Source: Paraburkholderia sp. BCC1885 (GTDB taxonomy: Bacteria > Pseudomonadota > Gammaproteobacteria > Burkholderiales > Burkholderiaceae). From it: DNA of 64,000 nt. Below are positions 56,701 through 64,000 of the stretch, one piece after another (within the stretch, counting starts at the first letter, position 1; each line of letters opens with the position of its first letter). The stretch covers positions 161,562 to 225,561 of the forward strand of contig NZ_CAAJGM010000022.1 of the NCBI RefSeq assembly GCF_900996235.1, given 5' to 3'. The position numbers and the translations under genes were made by a program. Under the pieces are notes generated by a model, which did no database searches, was not told where the DNA came from, and saw only the letters and a list, made by a program, of their open reading frames with translations.

Positions 56701-57061
56701 TCGGCAGGTCGGCGCGCGCGGCCTGGATGGCGGCTTCGACGTCGCGCGCCGCGCCGTTGATGTCGCGGTTCAGACCGAACTCGACCACGATCATCGACGA
56801 GCCGACATAGCTGATCGAAGTCAGCTCCTCGACGTCGGCGATCGTGCCGAGGCGCCGTTCGAGCGGTTCGGCCACGGTCGACGCCATGTTGTCCGGGCTT
56901 GCGCCGGCCATCTGCGCCTGCACCACGATCACCGGGAAGGCGATGTTGGGCAGCGGCGCGACCGGCAGCCGGAAGTAGGCGAGCGCCCCCGAGATGAGGA
57001 TCGCGACGGCCAGCAGGGTCGTCGCGACCGGGCGCCGGATGAATAACGCCGAAATGTTCAA
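53717..57061 (-). CDS. mdtC: RND efflux permease, MdtC/MuxC-like, with a low-complexity insert
   Basis: The 1114-residue protein is a proton-driven inner-membrane pump with twelve membrane helices. The proton-relay pair is in GFVVDDAVVVLENI and the Lys in GIVKKNGIMMVD. Family members usually have about 1030-1050 residues; the excess is a Ser/Thr/Ala/Asn-rich insert at about residues 785-845 (54528-54713), in the second periplasmic porter region. It overlaps mdtB upstream (ATGA) and the outer-membrane factor downstream. With MdtB it should form a heteromultimer. Confidence 0.93.
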   Translation of the reverse strand: MNISALFIRRPVATTLLAVAILISGALAYFRLPVAPLPNIAFPVIVVQAQMAGASPDNMASTVAEPLERRLGTIADVEELTSISYVGSSMIVVEFGLNRDINGAARDVEAAIQAARADLPTTLRANPTYRQYNPADSPIMVLALTSDTLTKAQLYDSADSVIQQQLSQVNGVGQITLGGGALPSVRVELQPGKLNSYGIGLEDVRAAIAAANADSAKGHLDQGEQRYVVLSNDQINKAAPYRDLVVAYRNGSPVLLRDVAQVRDSNENIRNAGLYNGKSAVLVIVYPMPGSNVVSTVAQIRNVLPAIEATLPHSVHVQVAVDRSESVRSSVADTERTLFIAVLLVVGVVFIFLQSPRATLVPAVALPLSIVGTFGPMYLLGYSIDNLSLMALTIGTGFVVDDAVVVLENITRHLELGLSPREAALKGSGEVGFTVISMSLSLIAVFLPILLMPGIVGLLFHEFAVTLSIAILISLVISLTVTPAMCAYVLSHERAGRSQARWATWIESMFERFKNAYSRSLTAALDHALLVILLLIGLLVANVFLLKLLPGTFFPEQDTGILIGQIIADQSISFTAMEKKLAQLQEIVQKDPAVQSVAGFTGGRALNTANVFVELKPLAQRHATATEVVNRLRPKLNAVSGARLFMQAQQDLRIGGRQSAAEYQYTLTSEDSAALFAWTPKLVTALSKMRGEVLDVNSDLQQNGLQTYMNFNRATAARYGFAPNQIDNVLYDAFGQRTVSTIYNALNQYFVVMEVAPEYWQYPQTLSQIYLSTAAGNALGTAQTQMPGGTVSGVTAASAVSATTSASTTNALNSNAQANATTNSIANSKGGSSSGSADSTAAETMVPLPVLSGYVNNHTSTQVNHQSGLVAATISFNLPPNGSLSTAQTAIDTASREIGMPASIHGAFAGAAQAYAQSTSTIPLLIVAALGVVYIVLGVLYESSIHPLTILSTLPSAGIGATLALLIFGTPFSVIALIGIILLIGIVKKNGIMMVDVAIQMQRNDGMSAKDAIHGAAVVRLRPIMMTTFAAVLGAVPLAIGIGQGASLRQPLGITVMGGLILSQVFTLYTTPVIYLYLDRLRSRLVQWSSGLPWNRQAEQMGPPRQSGQTDTKA

Positions 57062-60000
57062 GGCGTGTCCTCCGCCGTGCCTGCAGGCGTGCCTTCATTC
57101 GGGTCCTGCGGCTTGTTGCGGTTGCGCCAGCGCTGCGTGCGCTCGGCCATGCGGTCGAAGAACAGATAGATGACCGGCGTGGTGAAGAGCGTGAGGACCT
57201 GGCTCAAGGTCAGGCCGCCGATGATGGCGAGACCCAGCGGGCGGCGCAGTTCCGAACCGGTGCCGGTGCCGAGCAGCATCGGCAGGGCGCCGAGCATGGC
57301 GGCCAGCGTCGTCATCAGAATCGGCCGGAACCGCAGCAGCGACGCCTCGAAGATCGCCTCGCGCGCCGGCTTGCCGTGATTGCGTTCGGCGTCGAGCGCG
57401 AAGTCCACCATCATGATGGCGTTCTTCTTGACGATACCGATCAGCAGCACGATGCCGATAATGCCGATCACGTCGAGGTCGCTGCCGGCGATCATCAGCG
57501 CGAGCAGGGCGCCGATACCCGCCGATGGCAGCGTCGAAAGAATCGTCACCGGATGGATGAAGCTCTCGTACAGCACGCCCAGCACGATATACACGGCCAC
57601 CAGCGCGGCGATCAGCAGGTACACCTCGCTCGAGAGCGAATCCTGGAAGGCCTGCGCCGCGCCCTGCAGCGACGAGGTGATCGACGGCGGCAGATTGACC
57701 GCCTGTTCGGCCTCGTGGATCTGTTTCACCGCCGTGCTCAACGACGCGTCTTTCGCGAGGTTGAACGAGATGGTGACGGACGGGAATTGCGCCAGATGGC
57801 TGATCACCAGCGGCGACTTGACGATCTGGATCTTGGCGATCGCCGACAACGGCACCTGGCCGCTGCTGCTGGTCTGGCTCGGCAGATACAGGTTGCCGAG
57901 CGAGCCCACGTTCGGCAGCGATTCCGGCTTGGCGACGAGAATCACCCGATACTGGTCCGACTGCTGGAAGATGGTCGAGACGATCCGTTGGCCGAGCGCG
58001 TCGTAGAGCGCGTTGTCGATGGTCGCCGGCGTGATGCCGAAGCGCGCCGCCAGTTGCCGGTTGACTTCGACGTTCACGCTCATGCCGTCGCTATTCATAT
58101 CGCTTTGCACATCGGCGAGCGACGGAATCTTCTGCAGGCGTGCAATCAGTTCAGGCACGTACTTCTGGAACGCCTGCTGGCTCGGTCCGCGCAGCACGAA
58201 GCTGTACTGGTTCGGCGAGACCGTGGTGTCGAGCGTCAGATCCTGCTCCGGCTGCATATACAGCTTGATGCCGGGCACGTTGGCGACTTCGTTCTGCAGA
58301 CGCCGCGCGATCTCCTGCGCGGTGTCCGAGCGCTTGTCGTGATCGCGCAGGTTGATCAGGAAGCGGCCGTTGTTGAGCGTCGAATTGGTGCCATCGATGC
58401 CCACGTAGGAGGTGAGCGAGACCACGTCCGGATCTTTCAGGATCTGGTCGGCGAGCGCGCGCTGGCGCGTCACCATCGCCTTGTAGGACACCGAGTTGTC
58501 GGCCACGCTGATGCCTTCGATCACGCCGACGTCCTGCACCGGGAACAGGCCCTTCGGAATCACCACGTACAGCAGGCCCGTCAGCACGAGGGTGAGCACG
58601 AACACCACCAGCGTCAGAATCTGGTGATCGAGCACCCAGCGCAAACCCTTCTCGTAGGCGTTGAGCGTTTTCTCGAACAGGCCCTCGCTGATCCGCTCGA
58701 AGCGGCTCGGATGGCGCTCGGCCTGGGCGCGCAATAGCCGCGCGCAAAGCATCGGCACCACCGTCAGCGAAACCACCGCGGAGAGCACGATGGTCACCGC
58801 CAGCGTCACCGCGAATTCGCTGAACAGACGCCCGATCACGCCGCCCATGAAGAGTAGCGGAATCAGCACGGCGATCAGCGAGATGGTGAGCGAAAGAATC
58901 GTGAAGCCGATCTGCCCGGCGCCTTCGAGCGCGGCCTCGAGCGGCGTTTTGCCCTCCTCGAGATAGCGCACGATGTTCTCGATCATCACGATCGAGTCGT
59001 CCACCACGAAGCCGGTGGCGATGATCAGCGCCATCAGCGAGAGGTTGTCGATCGAGTAGTTCAGCTGATACATCACGGCCAGCGTGCCGATCAGCGAAAC
59101 CGGCACCGACACGCTCGGGATGATGGTGGCCGGCACGTTGCGCAGGAACACGAAAATCACCGCCACCACGAGGATGATGGCGAGCACCAGTTCGAACGCC
59201 GCGTCCGACACCGACGAGCGGATCACGCCCGTGCTGTCCGAGACGACCGTGACCTTCATGCCGGCCGGCAGCGTCGATTCGAGCTGCGGCAACTGCTTCA
59301 TGATCTGGTTCACGGTGGCGATCACGTTGGCGCCCGGCTGGCGCTGCACGTTCAGCACGATCGCGGGCGTGCCGTTGTACCAGGCGCCGCGTTCGACGTC
59401 CTGGGCGGCCGAGGTGACGCGGGCGACGTCGCGCATGAACACGGGCGCACCGTTCTGGTAGGCGACCACCGTGTCCAGGTAGTCTTTCGGATCGCTGATC
59501 TGGTCGTTGCCGTTGATCGTGTAGTCGAGATCCGGGCCGTCGAAATTGCCCTTCGGCTGGCTGACGTTGACGTAGCTGAGCAGGGTGCGCAGGTCGTCGA
59601 TGTTCAGGCCGTAGGCGGCCAGCTTTTGCGGGTCGGCCTCGACGCGGATCGCCGGCACGTTGCCGCCGCTCGTCGTCACCACGCCCACGCCCGACACTTC
59701 GGAAATCTTGGTGCCGAGGCGGTTGTTGGCGGCGTCTTCGAGCTGCGTGAGCGACATCGAGTTCGAGGTGACCGCGAGCGTCAGGATCGGCTGGTCGGCC
59801 GGGTTGACCTTGGCGTAGGTCGGCGGCGCGGGCAGGCCGGTCGGCAGATAGCTGTTGGCCGCGTTGATGGCCTGCTGGACGTTCTGCTCGGCGACGTCGA
59901 GGTTCAGCGACAGGTCGAACTGCAGCGTAATGACCGACGCGCCGTCCGAGCTGTACGAGGTCATTTGCTGCAAGCCGGGGATTTCGCCCAGTTGCACCTC

Positions 60001-60201
60001 GAGCGGCGCAGTCACCGTGGTAGCCATCACGTCCGGGCTCGCGCCCGGATAGAAGGTCTGCACCTGAATGGTCGGATAGTCGACGTTCGGCAGCGAAGAG
60101 ACCGGTAGCACGCGCACCGCGACGAGGCCCACCAGCACGAGGGCGACCATCAGCAGCAGCGTCGCTACGGGTCTAAGAATAAACAGACGGGAGATATTCA
60201 T
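57058..60201 (-). CDS. mdtB: RND efflux permease, MdtB/MuxB-like
   Basis: The 1047-residue pump has the normal length. Motifs include FILRPVATLLLMVALVLVG, IPGLQQMTSYSSDGASVITLQF, GFVVDDSIVMIENIV for the proton relay and GIVKKNAIMMVDFAL. It starts 18 bases after mdtA, and its stop overlaps mdtC. In MdtABC-type systems the two pump proteins assemble together. No low-complexity insert is present, in contrast to MdtC. Confidence 0.93.
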   Translation of the reverse strand: MNISRLFILRPVATLLLMVALVLVGLVAVRVLPVSSLPNVDYPTIQVQTFYPGASPDVMATTVTAPLEVQLGEIPGLQQMTSYSSDGASVITLQFDLSLNLDVAEQNVQQAINAANSYLPTGLPAPPTYAKVNPADQPILTLAVTSNSMSLTQLEDAANNRLGTKISEVSGVGVVTTSGGNVPAIRVEADPQKLAAYGLNIDDLRTLLSYVNVSQPKGNFDGPDLDYTINGNDQISDPKDYLDTVVAYQNGAPVFMRDVARVTSAAQDVERGAWYNGTPAIVLNVQRQPGANVIATVNQIMKQLPQLESTLPAGMKVTVVSDSTGVIRSSVSDAAFELVLAIILVVAVIFVFLRNVPATIIPSVSVPVSLIGTLAVMYQLNYSIDNLSLMALIIATGFVVDDSIVMIENIVRYLEEGKTPLEAALEGAGQIGFTILSLTISLIAVLIPLLFMGGVIGRLFSEFAVTLAVTIVLSAVVSLTVVPMLCARLLRAQAERHPSRFERISEGLFEKTLNAYEKGLRWVLDHQILTLVVFVLTLVLTGLLYVVIPKGLFPVQDVGVIEGISVADNSVSYKAMVTRQRALADQILKDPDVVSLTSYVGIDGTNSTLNNGRFLINLRDHDKRSDTAQEIARRLQNEVANVPGIKLYMQPEQDLTLDTTVSPNQYSFVLRGPSQQAFQKYVPELIARLQKIPSLADVQSDMNSDGMSVNVEVNRQLAARFGITPATIDNALYDALGQRIVSTIFQQSDQYRVILVAKPESLPNVGSLGNLYLPSQTSSSGQVPLSAIAKIQIVKSPLVISHLAQFPSVTISFNLAKDASLSTAVKQIHEAEQAVNLPPSITSSLQGAAQAFQDSLSSEVYLLIAALVAVYIVLGVLYESFIHPVTILSTLPSAGIGALLALMIAGSDLDVIGIIGIVLLIGIVKKNAIMMVDFALDAERNHGKPAREAIFEASLLRFRPILMTTLAAMLGALPMLLGTGTGSELRRPLGLAIIGGLTLSQVLTLFTTPVIYLFFDRMAERTQRWRNRNKPQDPNEGTPAGTAEDTP

Positions 60202-60219
60202 CGGCGAGTGGATCCGCGG

Positions 60220-61530
60220 CTACGAAGCGGCGTCGACAGAAGCGGCGGAGGCCCCCGAGGCCCCTGAGGCGCCCGCTGCGTCCGATGCGCCGTTCTGGGC
60301 TCGCTTGTGATGGCCATGGGCGCCGCTCGCGGCGCCCGCTTCCGAAGCGTCCGAACCGGCCGCGGCACCCGAGGCGCCCGCCGCCGGGCGTGCGCCGGCG
60401 GCCTTGATCGGCGCGCCGTCGCTCAGGCGGTCGGTGCCGTCCGTCACGACGATGTTGCCGGCCGACAGGCCCGAGGTGATCACCGTGTTCTTGCCGTCGC
60501 TCGGTCCGAGCGTGACCTTGTGCACGGAGACCGTGTTGTTGGCGTTGACGAGGTAGACATAGTCGCCCGGCGCGCCGGTCTGCACGGCCGGAGTGGGCAC
60601 CAGCACGGCATTTTGCAGCGTGTCGACCAGCAGCTTGACGTTGACGAACTCGTTCGGGAACAGCGCCTCGTCGTCGTTGGCGAAGGTGGCGCGCAGGGTC
60701 ACCGTGCCGGTGGCCGTTGCCATCTGGTTGCTCACGGCGTACAGCGTGCCGGTGGCGATCTGCTTCGAGTTGTCGCTGCTAAAGGCGGCGACCGCGAGGT
60801 TCGCGCCCGTGCCCATGCGTTGCAGCACCTTGGCGAGCGAGTCCTGCGGCACGGTGAACTGCACCGTGGTCGGCTTCATGGTGGTGATGACGACGATGCC
60901 CGGCGAGGACGAGGCGGTCACGTAATTGCCCGGGTCCACGAGGCGCAGGCCGACGCGGCCGGATACCGGCGCGGTGATGTGGCAATAGGCGAGGTCGAGG
61001 TCGAATTGGGCGATGTTGGCGAGGTCCGACTTGACCGCGGCTTCGTCCTGCTGGACGAGGAACTGCTGGTCGACGAAGGTCTGCTCGGCAATCGACTTGT
61101 GTTCGTTCAACTGCGTGAAGCGTTCGAGATCGGAGCGGGCCTGGGCGAGCGCGGCGCGGTCCTTGGCGAGCGTGGCCTCGGCCTGCTGTTTGTCGATCTC
61201 ATACTGGCGCGGATCGATCTGGGCGAGGAACTGGCCTTTCTGCACGTCCTGGCCTTCGTGATAACCGACCGCGGTCAGGTAGCCGCTCAGTTGCGGCAGT
61301 ACCGTGACGGTGGCGGTGGGGGTCACCGTGCCGAGTTCGCTCAGGGTTTCCGGCATCGAGCCGAGGGTCGCGGTTGCGGTGGTCACCACTTGCGGCGCCG
61401 CTCCACGCACGGGCTTTTTCCGGCCCAGCACGTGTATCACCACGATCGCGATCAGCACCAGTACGACGAGCGCGATCAGGACGAGCCTGAGGCGCGAGCG
61501 CTTCGGCTGCGTGGACACGGCTTCGCTCAT
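60220..61530 (-). CDS. mdtA: RND efflux periplasmic adaptor, MdtA-like
   Basis: The 436-residue protein has an N-terminal membrane anchor (about 14-34) instead of a lipobox, a lipoyl domain (LPQLSGYLTAVGYHEGQDVQKGQFLAQID), a coiled-coil hairpin (QAEATLAKDRAALAQARSDLERF) and the beta-barrel domains. GGAG precedes the ATG. The last 60 residues are Ala/Gly/Ser-rich with HGHHKR. It links the pump to the outer-membrane channel. First gene of the mdtABC-outer membrane factor operon; an OmpR-type regulator lies 275 bases upstream. Confidence 0.92.
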   Translation of the reverse strand: MSEAVSTQPKRSRLRLVLIALVVLVLIAIVVIHVLGRKKPVRGAAPQVVTTATATLGSMPETLSELGTVTPTATVTVLPQLSGYLTAVGYHEGQDVQKGQFLAQIDPRQYEIDKQQAEATLAKDRAALAQARSDLERFTQLNEHKSIAEQTFVDQQFLVQQDEAAVKSDLANIAQFDLDLAYCHITAPVSGRVGLRLVDPGNYVTASSSPGIVVITTMKPTTVQFTVPQDSLAKVLQRMGTGANLAVAAFSSDNSKQIATGTLYAVSNQMATATGTVTLRATFANDDEALFPNEFVNVKLLVDTLQNAVLVPTPAVQTGAPGDYVYLVNANNTVSVHKVTLGPSDGKNTVITSGLSAGNIVVTDGTDRLSDGAPIKAAGARPAAGASGAAAGSDASEAGAASGAHGHHKRAQNGASDAAGASGASGASAASVDAAS

Positions 61531-61805
61531 ATTTTTCTCCGAAAACTTTTATTGCTATTGAAAATTGATTTGGCCCAGCCCAACCCGGCTGGACCGGCAA
61601 GAACTACTGACACTGCTGCCCCGGCGCGGTTCATCTGACCGGTTCGGGGTGGCGGGCCGAGGCGGGAAAGCGGGATTTGCCGCAACTGCGCAAAGTGCCA
61701 CGTTTACAGCTTGTTGTCACCATCGGGCCGCTCTTTGACAAATGTTTGACGAGGCGCATCGCATCGACACACCGCGCGCCGCGTTCGACCGAAATGGCCG
61801 TGCGT

Positions 61806-62528
61806 TCATGACGCATGCTCCTGCGCCTTGCCCTCTGGCACGAACACATAGCCGCGGCCGCGCACGGTCTGGATGAAACGCGGCGCGGACGGGTCCGGTT
61901 CGAGAATGCGGCGCAGGCGCCACACCTGCACGTCGATGCCGCGATCCGTGCCGTCGTATTCCGGGCCATGCAGCAGTTCAAGCAGGCGTTCGCGGTTCAG
62001 CGCAAGCCGCGGATGATCCACGAAGATGCGCAGCAGGGCGAACACGCTGTCCGGCAACATGATCGGCCGGCCGCGCTGGCTCAAGGTGCGCGACTGGAAG
62101 TCGAGCAGGAAGCTGCCGAAGGCGAACGGCTCGCGTTGCTCCGGCGCCGCTGCCGACGGCGCCGTGCGGCGCCGCAACACCGCCTGAATCCGGGCGAGCA
62201 GTTCGCGCGGGTTGAAGGGCTTGGCCAGGAAGTCGTCCGCGCCGAGTTCGAGACCGATGATCCGGTCGACGTCGTCGGCTTTCGCGGTGAGGATGATAAC
62301 CGGTAGATCGTCGCCGGTGGCGCGCAGTTTGCGCAGCGCGGTCAGGCCGTCGATATCCGACATCATCAGATCGAGCACGATCAGATCGGGACGTTCGCGC
62401 TCGAGCCGGCGTTCGAGCGAGGCGGCATCGTGCAAAACGGAAACCTCGAAGCCCGCGTCGCCCAGATAGTTGCGCAGCAGGTCGCGCAGCTCGGCGTCGT
62501 CATCGACAACCAGAATTTGAATAGCCAT
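61806..62528 (-). CDS. OmpR/PhoB-family response regulator
   Basis: The 240-residue protein starts at 62528 (MAIQILVVDDDAELRDLLR). The receiver has the acidic pair DDD at 9-11, phospho-Asp in LIVLDLMMSDIDG (about 53) and Lys in LAKPFNPREL. The C-terminal winged helix ends in RFIQTVRGRGYVFVPEG. The longer open frame to 62864 is not conserved. It is on the same strand as mdtA and just upstream, as with BaeR and mdtABC in E. coli, but no sensor kinase gene is next to it. Confidence 0.93.
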   Translation of the reverse strand: MAIQILVVDDDAELRDLLRNYLGDAGFEVSVLHDAASLERRLERERPDLIVLDLMMSDIDGLTALRKLRATGDDLPVIILTAKADDVDRIIGLELGADDFLAKPFNPRELLARIQAVLRRRTAPSAAAPEQREPFAFGSFLLDFQSRTLSQRGRPIMLPDSVFALLRIFVDHPRLALNRERLLELLHGPEYDGTDRGIDVQVWRLRRILEPDPSAPRFIQTVRGRGYVFVPEGKAQEHAS

Positions 62529-62755
62529 GCGTGCGAGTGTAATGTGCCGCGGTGAACTCTCCGCACCTCGGGAACGGCGAAGTGATTGCGAGGAGTTACC
62601 GGGAGGGTGTTGTGTAATCAGCGGTAACGGTTCAGGCGGCCACGAAAGGCGAGGCTGTGTCGGAATGGTTAAACGTAATGTGATGAAGGTAAATAGTAAG
62701 GAATGCGACAGGCCGTGCAGCGCGGCGCTGCGGCCCGTCGAATATGGCAGGGCTG

Positions 62756-64000
62756 TCAGAAAGAGGTGCCAATCTGGAACTGGAACTTCTGGTACTGATC
62801 GCCCGCATGCTTGACGATCGGCAGGCCGAAATCCAGCTTGAGCGGTCCGATCGGCGAGATCCATTCCAGACCCGCGCCATAGCTGTAGCGCAGACCATTG
62901 GCGCCGACGCTATTGCCTTCCGTGCCCCAGACGTTGCCACCGTCGACGAAGGTGAAGACCCGCAGCGTGCGGTCGTAACCGGTGCCCGGCAGCGGAAAGG
63001 TCAGTTCGACATTGCCCACCAGCATCTTCGAGCCGCCGATCGGATCGCCCGTCGACGCGTCACGCGGACCCAGCGAACTCGGCTCGTAGCCGCGCACCGA
63101 TCCGATCCCGCCTGCGTAGTAGTTCTTGAAGATCGGATACGGCTCGCCGCCCAGGCCATTACCGTAGCCGCCCTGGAAGTTCAGGCCCAGCACGAAGCCC
63201 TTCGCAAACGAGTAGTAGTACTGTGCCTGCAGATCCGCCTTGTAGTAATTGGTGCGGGCGATCGGCGTGCCGTATTCGGCGTTGAACTGCGTGAAGTAGC
63301 CGCGGCTCGGCACCAGCGCGCTGTCGCGATTGTCGCGTGACCAGCCGAGCGTGAGCGGCACGTTGTCCGAGACGCGGCCGAACGAGTTCACATAGTCAAT
63401 ATAGCTTTGCGGCGTGGTGGCGTCCACGTCCAGGCGGTTCTGCTCGATACCCGTGCCGAAGTAGACCATGTCCGATTCGGAGAACGGGATGCCGAACTTG
63501 AGGTCGGCGCCGAGCGTGATGATGCGAAAGCTCGTGTCCGTGACGTTGGAGTAATACAGCGGCTCGCTGGTCCGGTAATAGACATCGGTAATACGCTTGA
63601 TGCCGTCCACCGTGAAGTACGGATCCACCTGCGTGACCGTCAGCGTGCGGAAGGTCGTGGCCGTGTTCACGTTGACCGCAAGACTCGTCCCCGAGCCGAA
63701 CACGTTGTCCTGCGACACGCCCGCCGAAATGATCGGGCCTTCGCCGGAGCCGTAACCCAGGCCCAGCGTGACCGAACCGGTCGGCTTTTCCGTAACCTTC
63801 ACGTCCACGTCGACCTGGTCGGCCGTGCCTTCGACCGGGATGGTCGTCACGTCGACGTCCGTGAAGTAGCCCAGACGGTTGATACGGTCTTTCGACAGCG
63901 CGAGGCGGCTCGAATCGAACCACGAGCTTTCGAGCTGACGCATTTCGCGGCGCACCACTTCGTCGCGCGTGCGGGTGTTGCCGACGATGTTGATGCGGCG
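62756..64000 (-). CDS. bamA: Outer membrane protein assembly factor BamA, C-terminal part (start beyond window)
   Basis: The frame runs off the window end. The visible 414 residues (the terminal RRINIVGNTRTRDEVVRREMRQLE is the start of POTRA 5) include the POTRA 5 domain and the 16-stranded barrel. The loop 6 motif VRGYEP (GSVRGYEPSSLGPRD) and the last-strand QIGTSF ending in Phe are as expected. BamA folds and inserts outer-membrane proteins. In Burkholderiales the main bamA is followed by skp and lpxD; here a 227-base gap and an OmpR-type gene follow, so this may be a second copy. Confidence 0.92.
   Translation of the reverse strand, partial: RRINIVGNTRTRDEVVRREMRQLESSWFDSSRLALSKDRINRLGYFTDVDVTTIPVEGTADQVDVDVKVTEKPTGSVTLGLGYGSGEGPIISAGVSQDNVFGSGTSLAVNVNTATTFRTLTVTQVDPYFTVDGIKRITDVYYRTSEPLYYSNVTDTSFRIITLGADLKFGIPFSESDMVYFGTGIEQNRLDVDATTPQSYIDYVNSFGRVSDNVPLTLGWSRDNRDSALVPSRGYFTQFNAEYGTPIARTNYYKADLQAQYYYSFAKGFVLGLNFQGGYGNGLGGEPYPIFKNYYAGGIGSVRGYEPSSLGPRDASTGDPIGGSKMLVGNVELTFPLPGTGYDRTLRVFTFVDGGNVWGTEGNSVGANGLRYSYGAGLEWISPIGPLKLDFGLPIVKHAGDQYQKFQFQIGTSF

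Overview
The window looks like a Burkholderiales chromosome, most probably Paraburkholderia or Burkholderia. The evidence is very high GC with long antisense open frames behind almost every gene, several DUF4148 secreted proteins, a MdtABC/Opr-type tripartite efflux operon, a BamA that reads like Burkholderia BamA, and many LysR/AraC/MarR-regulated metabolic pairs. No rRNA, tRNA, CRISPR array, prophage or complete insertion sequence was seen. The genus assignment is inference from protein resemblance, without any search.

Layout. 1-4150: the end of prkA, then yeaH and spoVR (a stationary-phase/stress kinase trio). 4185-10632: two clusters of small exported DUF4148-type proteins around an amino-acid ABC transporter that has a binding protein and two permeases but no ATPase, plus a DUF4410-type gene interrupted by an in-frame amber codon. 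10822-13974: cbpA-cbpM, a DedA-rhodanese fusion and a DinB-like protein. 13984-14886: a short histidyl-tRNA-synthetase-like gene broken by one extra base, preceded by a leader peptide with four consecutive His codons and an intrinsic terminator (a candidate histidine attenuator). 15037-21638: nirC, a thioredoxin-like protein and a 1666-residue soluble hybrid kinase with two kinase modules and three receivers. 21669-23596: a short zinc-less metG paralogue with two terminator-like hairpins and a small Met-containing ORF in its leader.

23597-31617: a LysR regulator, an acyltransferase, a MarR / isochorismatase-like / MFS group behind a long palindromic operator, and a PotD-like binding protein that overlaps a membrane diguanylate cyclase (an NspS/MbaA-like arrangement). 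32087-43241: central and accessory metabolism, with a gabD-type dehydrogenase, SDR enzymes with an AraC regulator, a CtpA-type protease, class I aldolase, a tartrate dehydrogenase with divergent LysR, and a VOC protein. 43315-51673: SulP transporter, a LysR/EamA divergent pair with a clear operator, two SDR enzymes, a GH64-type lipoprotein glucanase and a RibD-C reductase. 52140-62528: the mdtABC-outer membrane factor operon with an OmpR-type regulator just upstream. 62756-64000: the C-terminal part of bamA, which is not followed by skp/lpxD.

How the pieces may work together. Much of the region concerns the envelope and stress: efflux, BamA, secreted small proteins, CtpA and PrkA/SpoVR. Two aminoacyl-tRNA-synthetase-family genes have leader regions that look like amino-acid-responsive attenuators. 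The two reading-frame lesions (8719 and about 14288) are each single-base events in otherwise intact genes, so recent inactivation, recoding and assembly error are all open.
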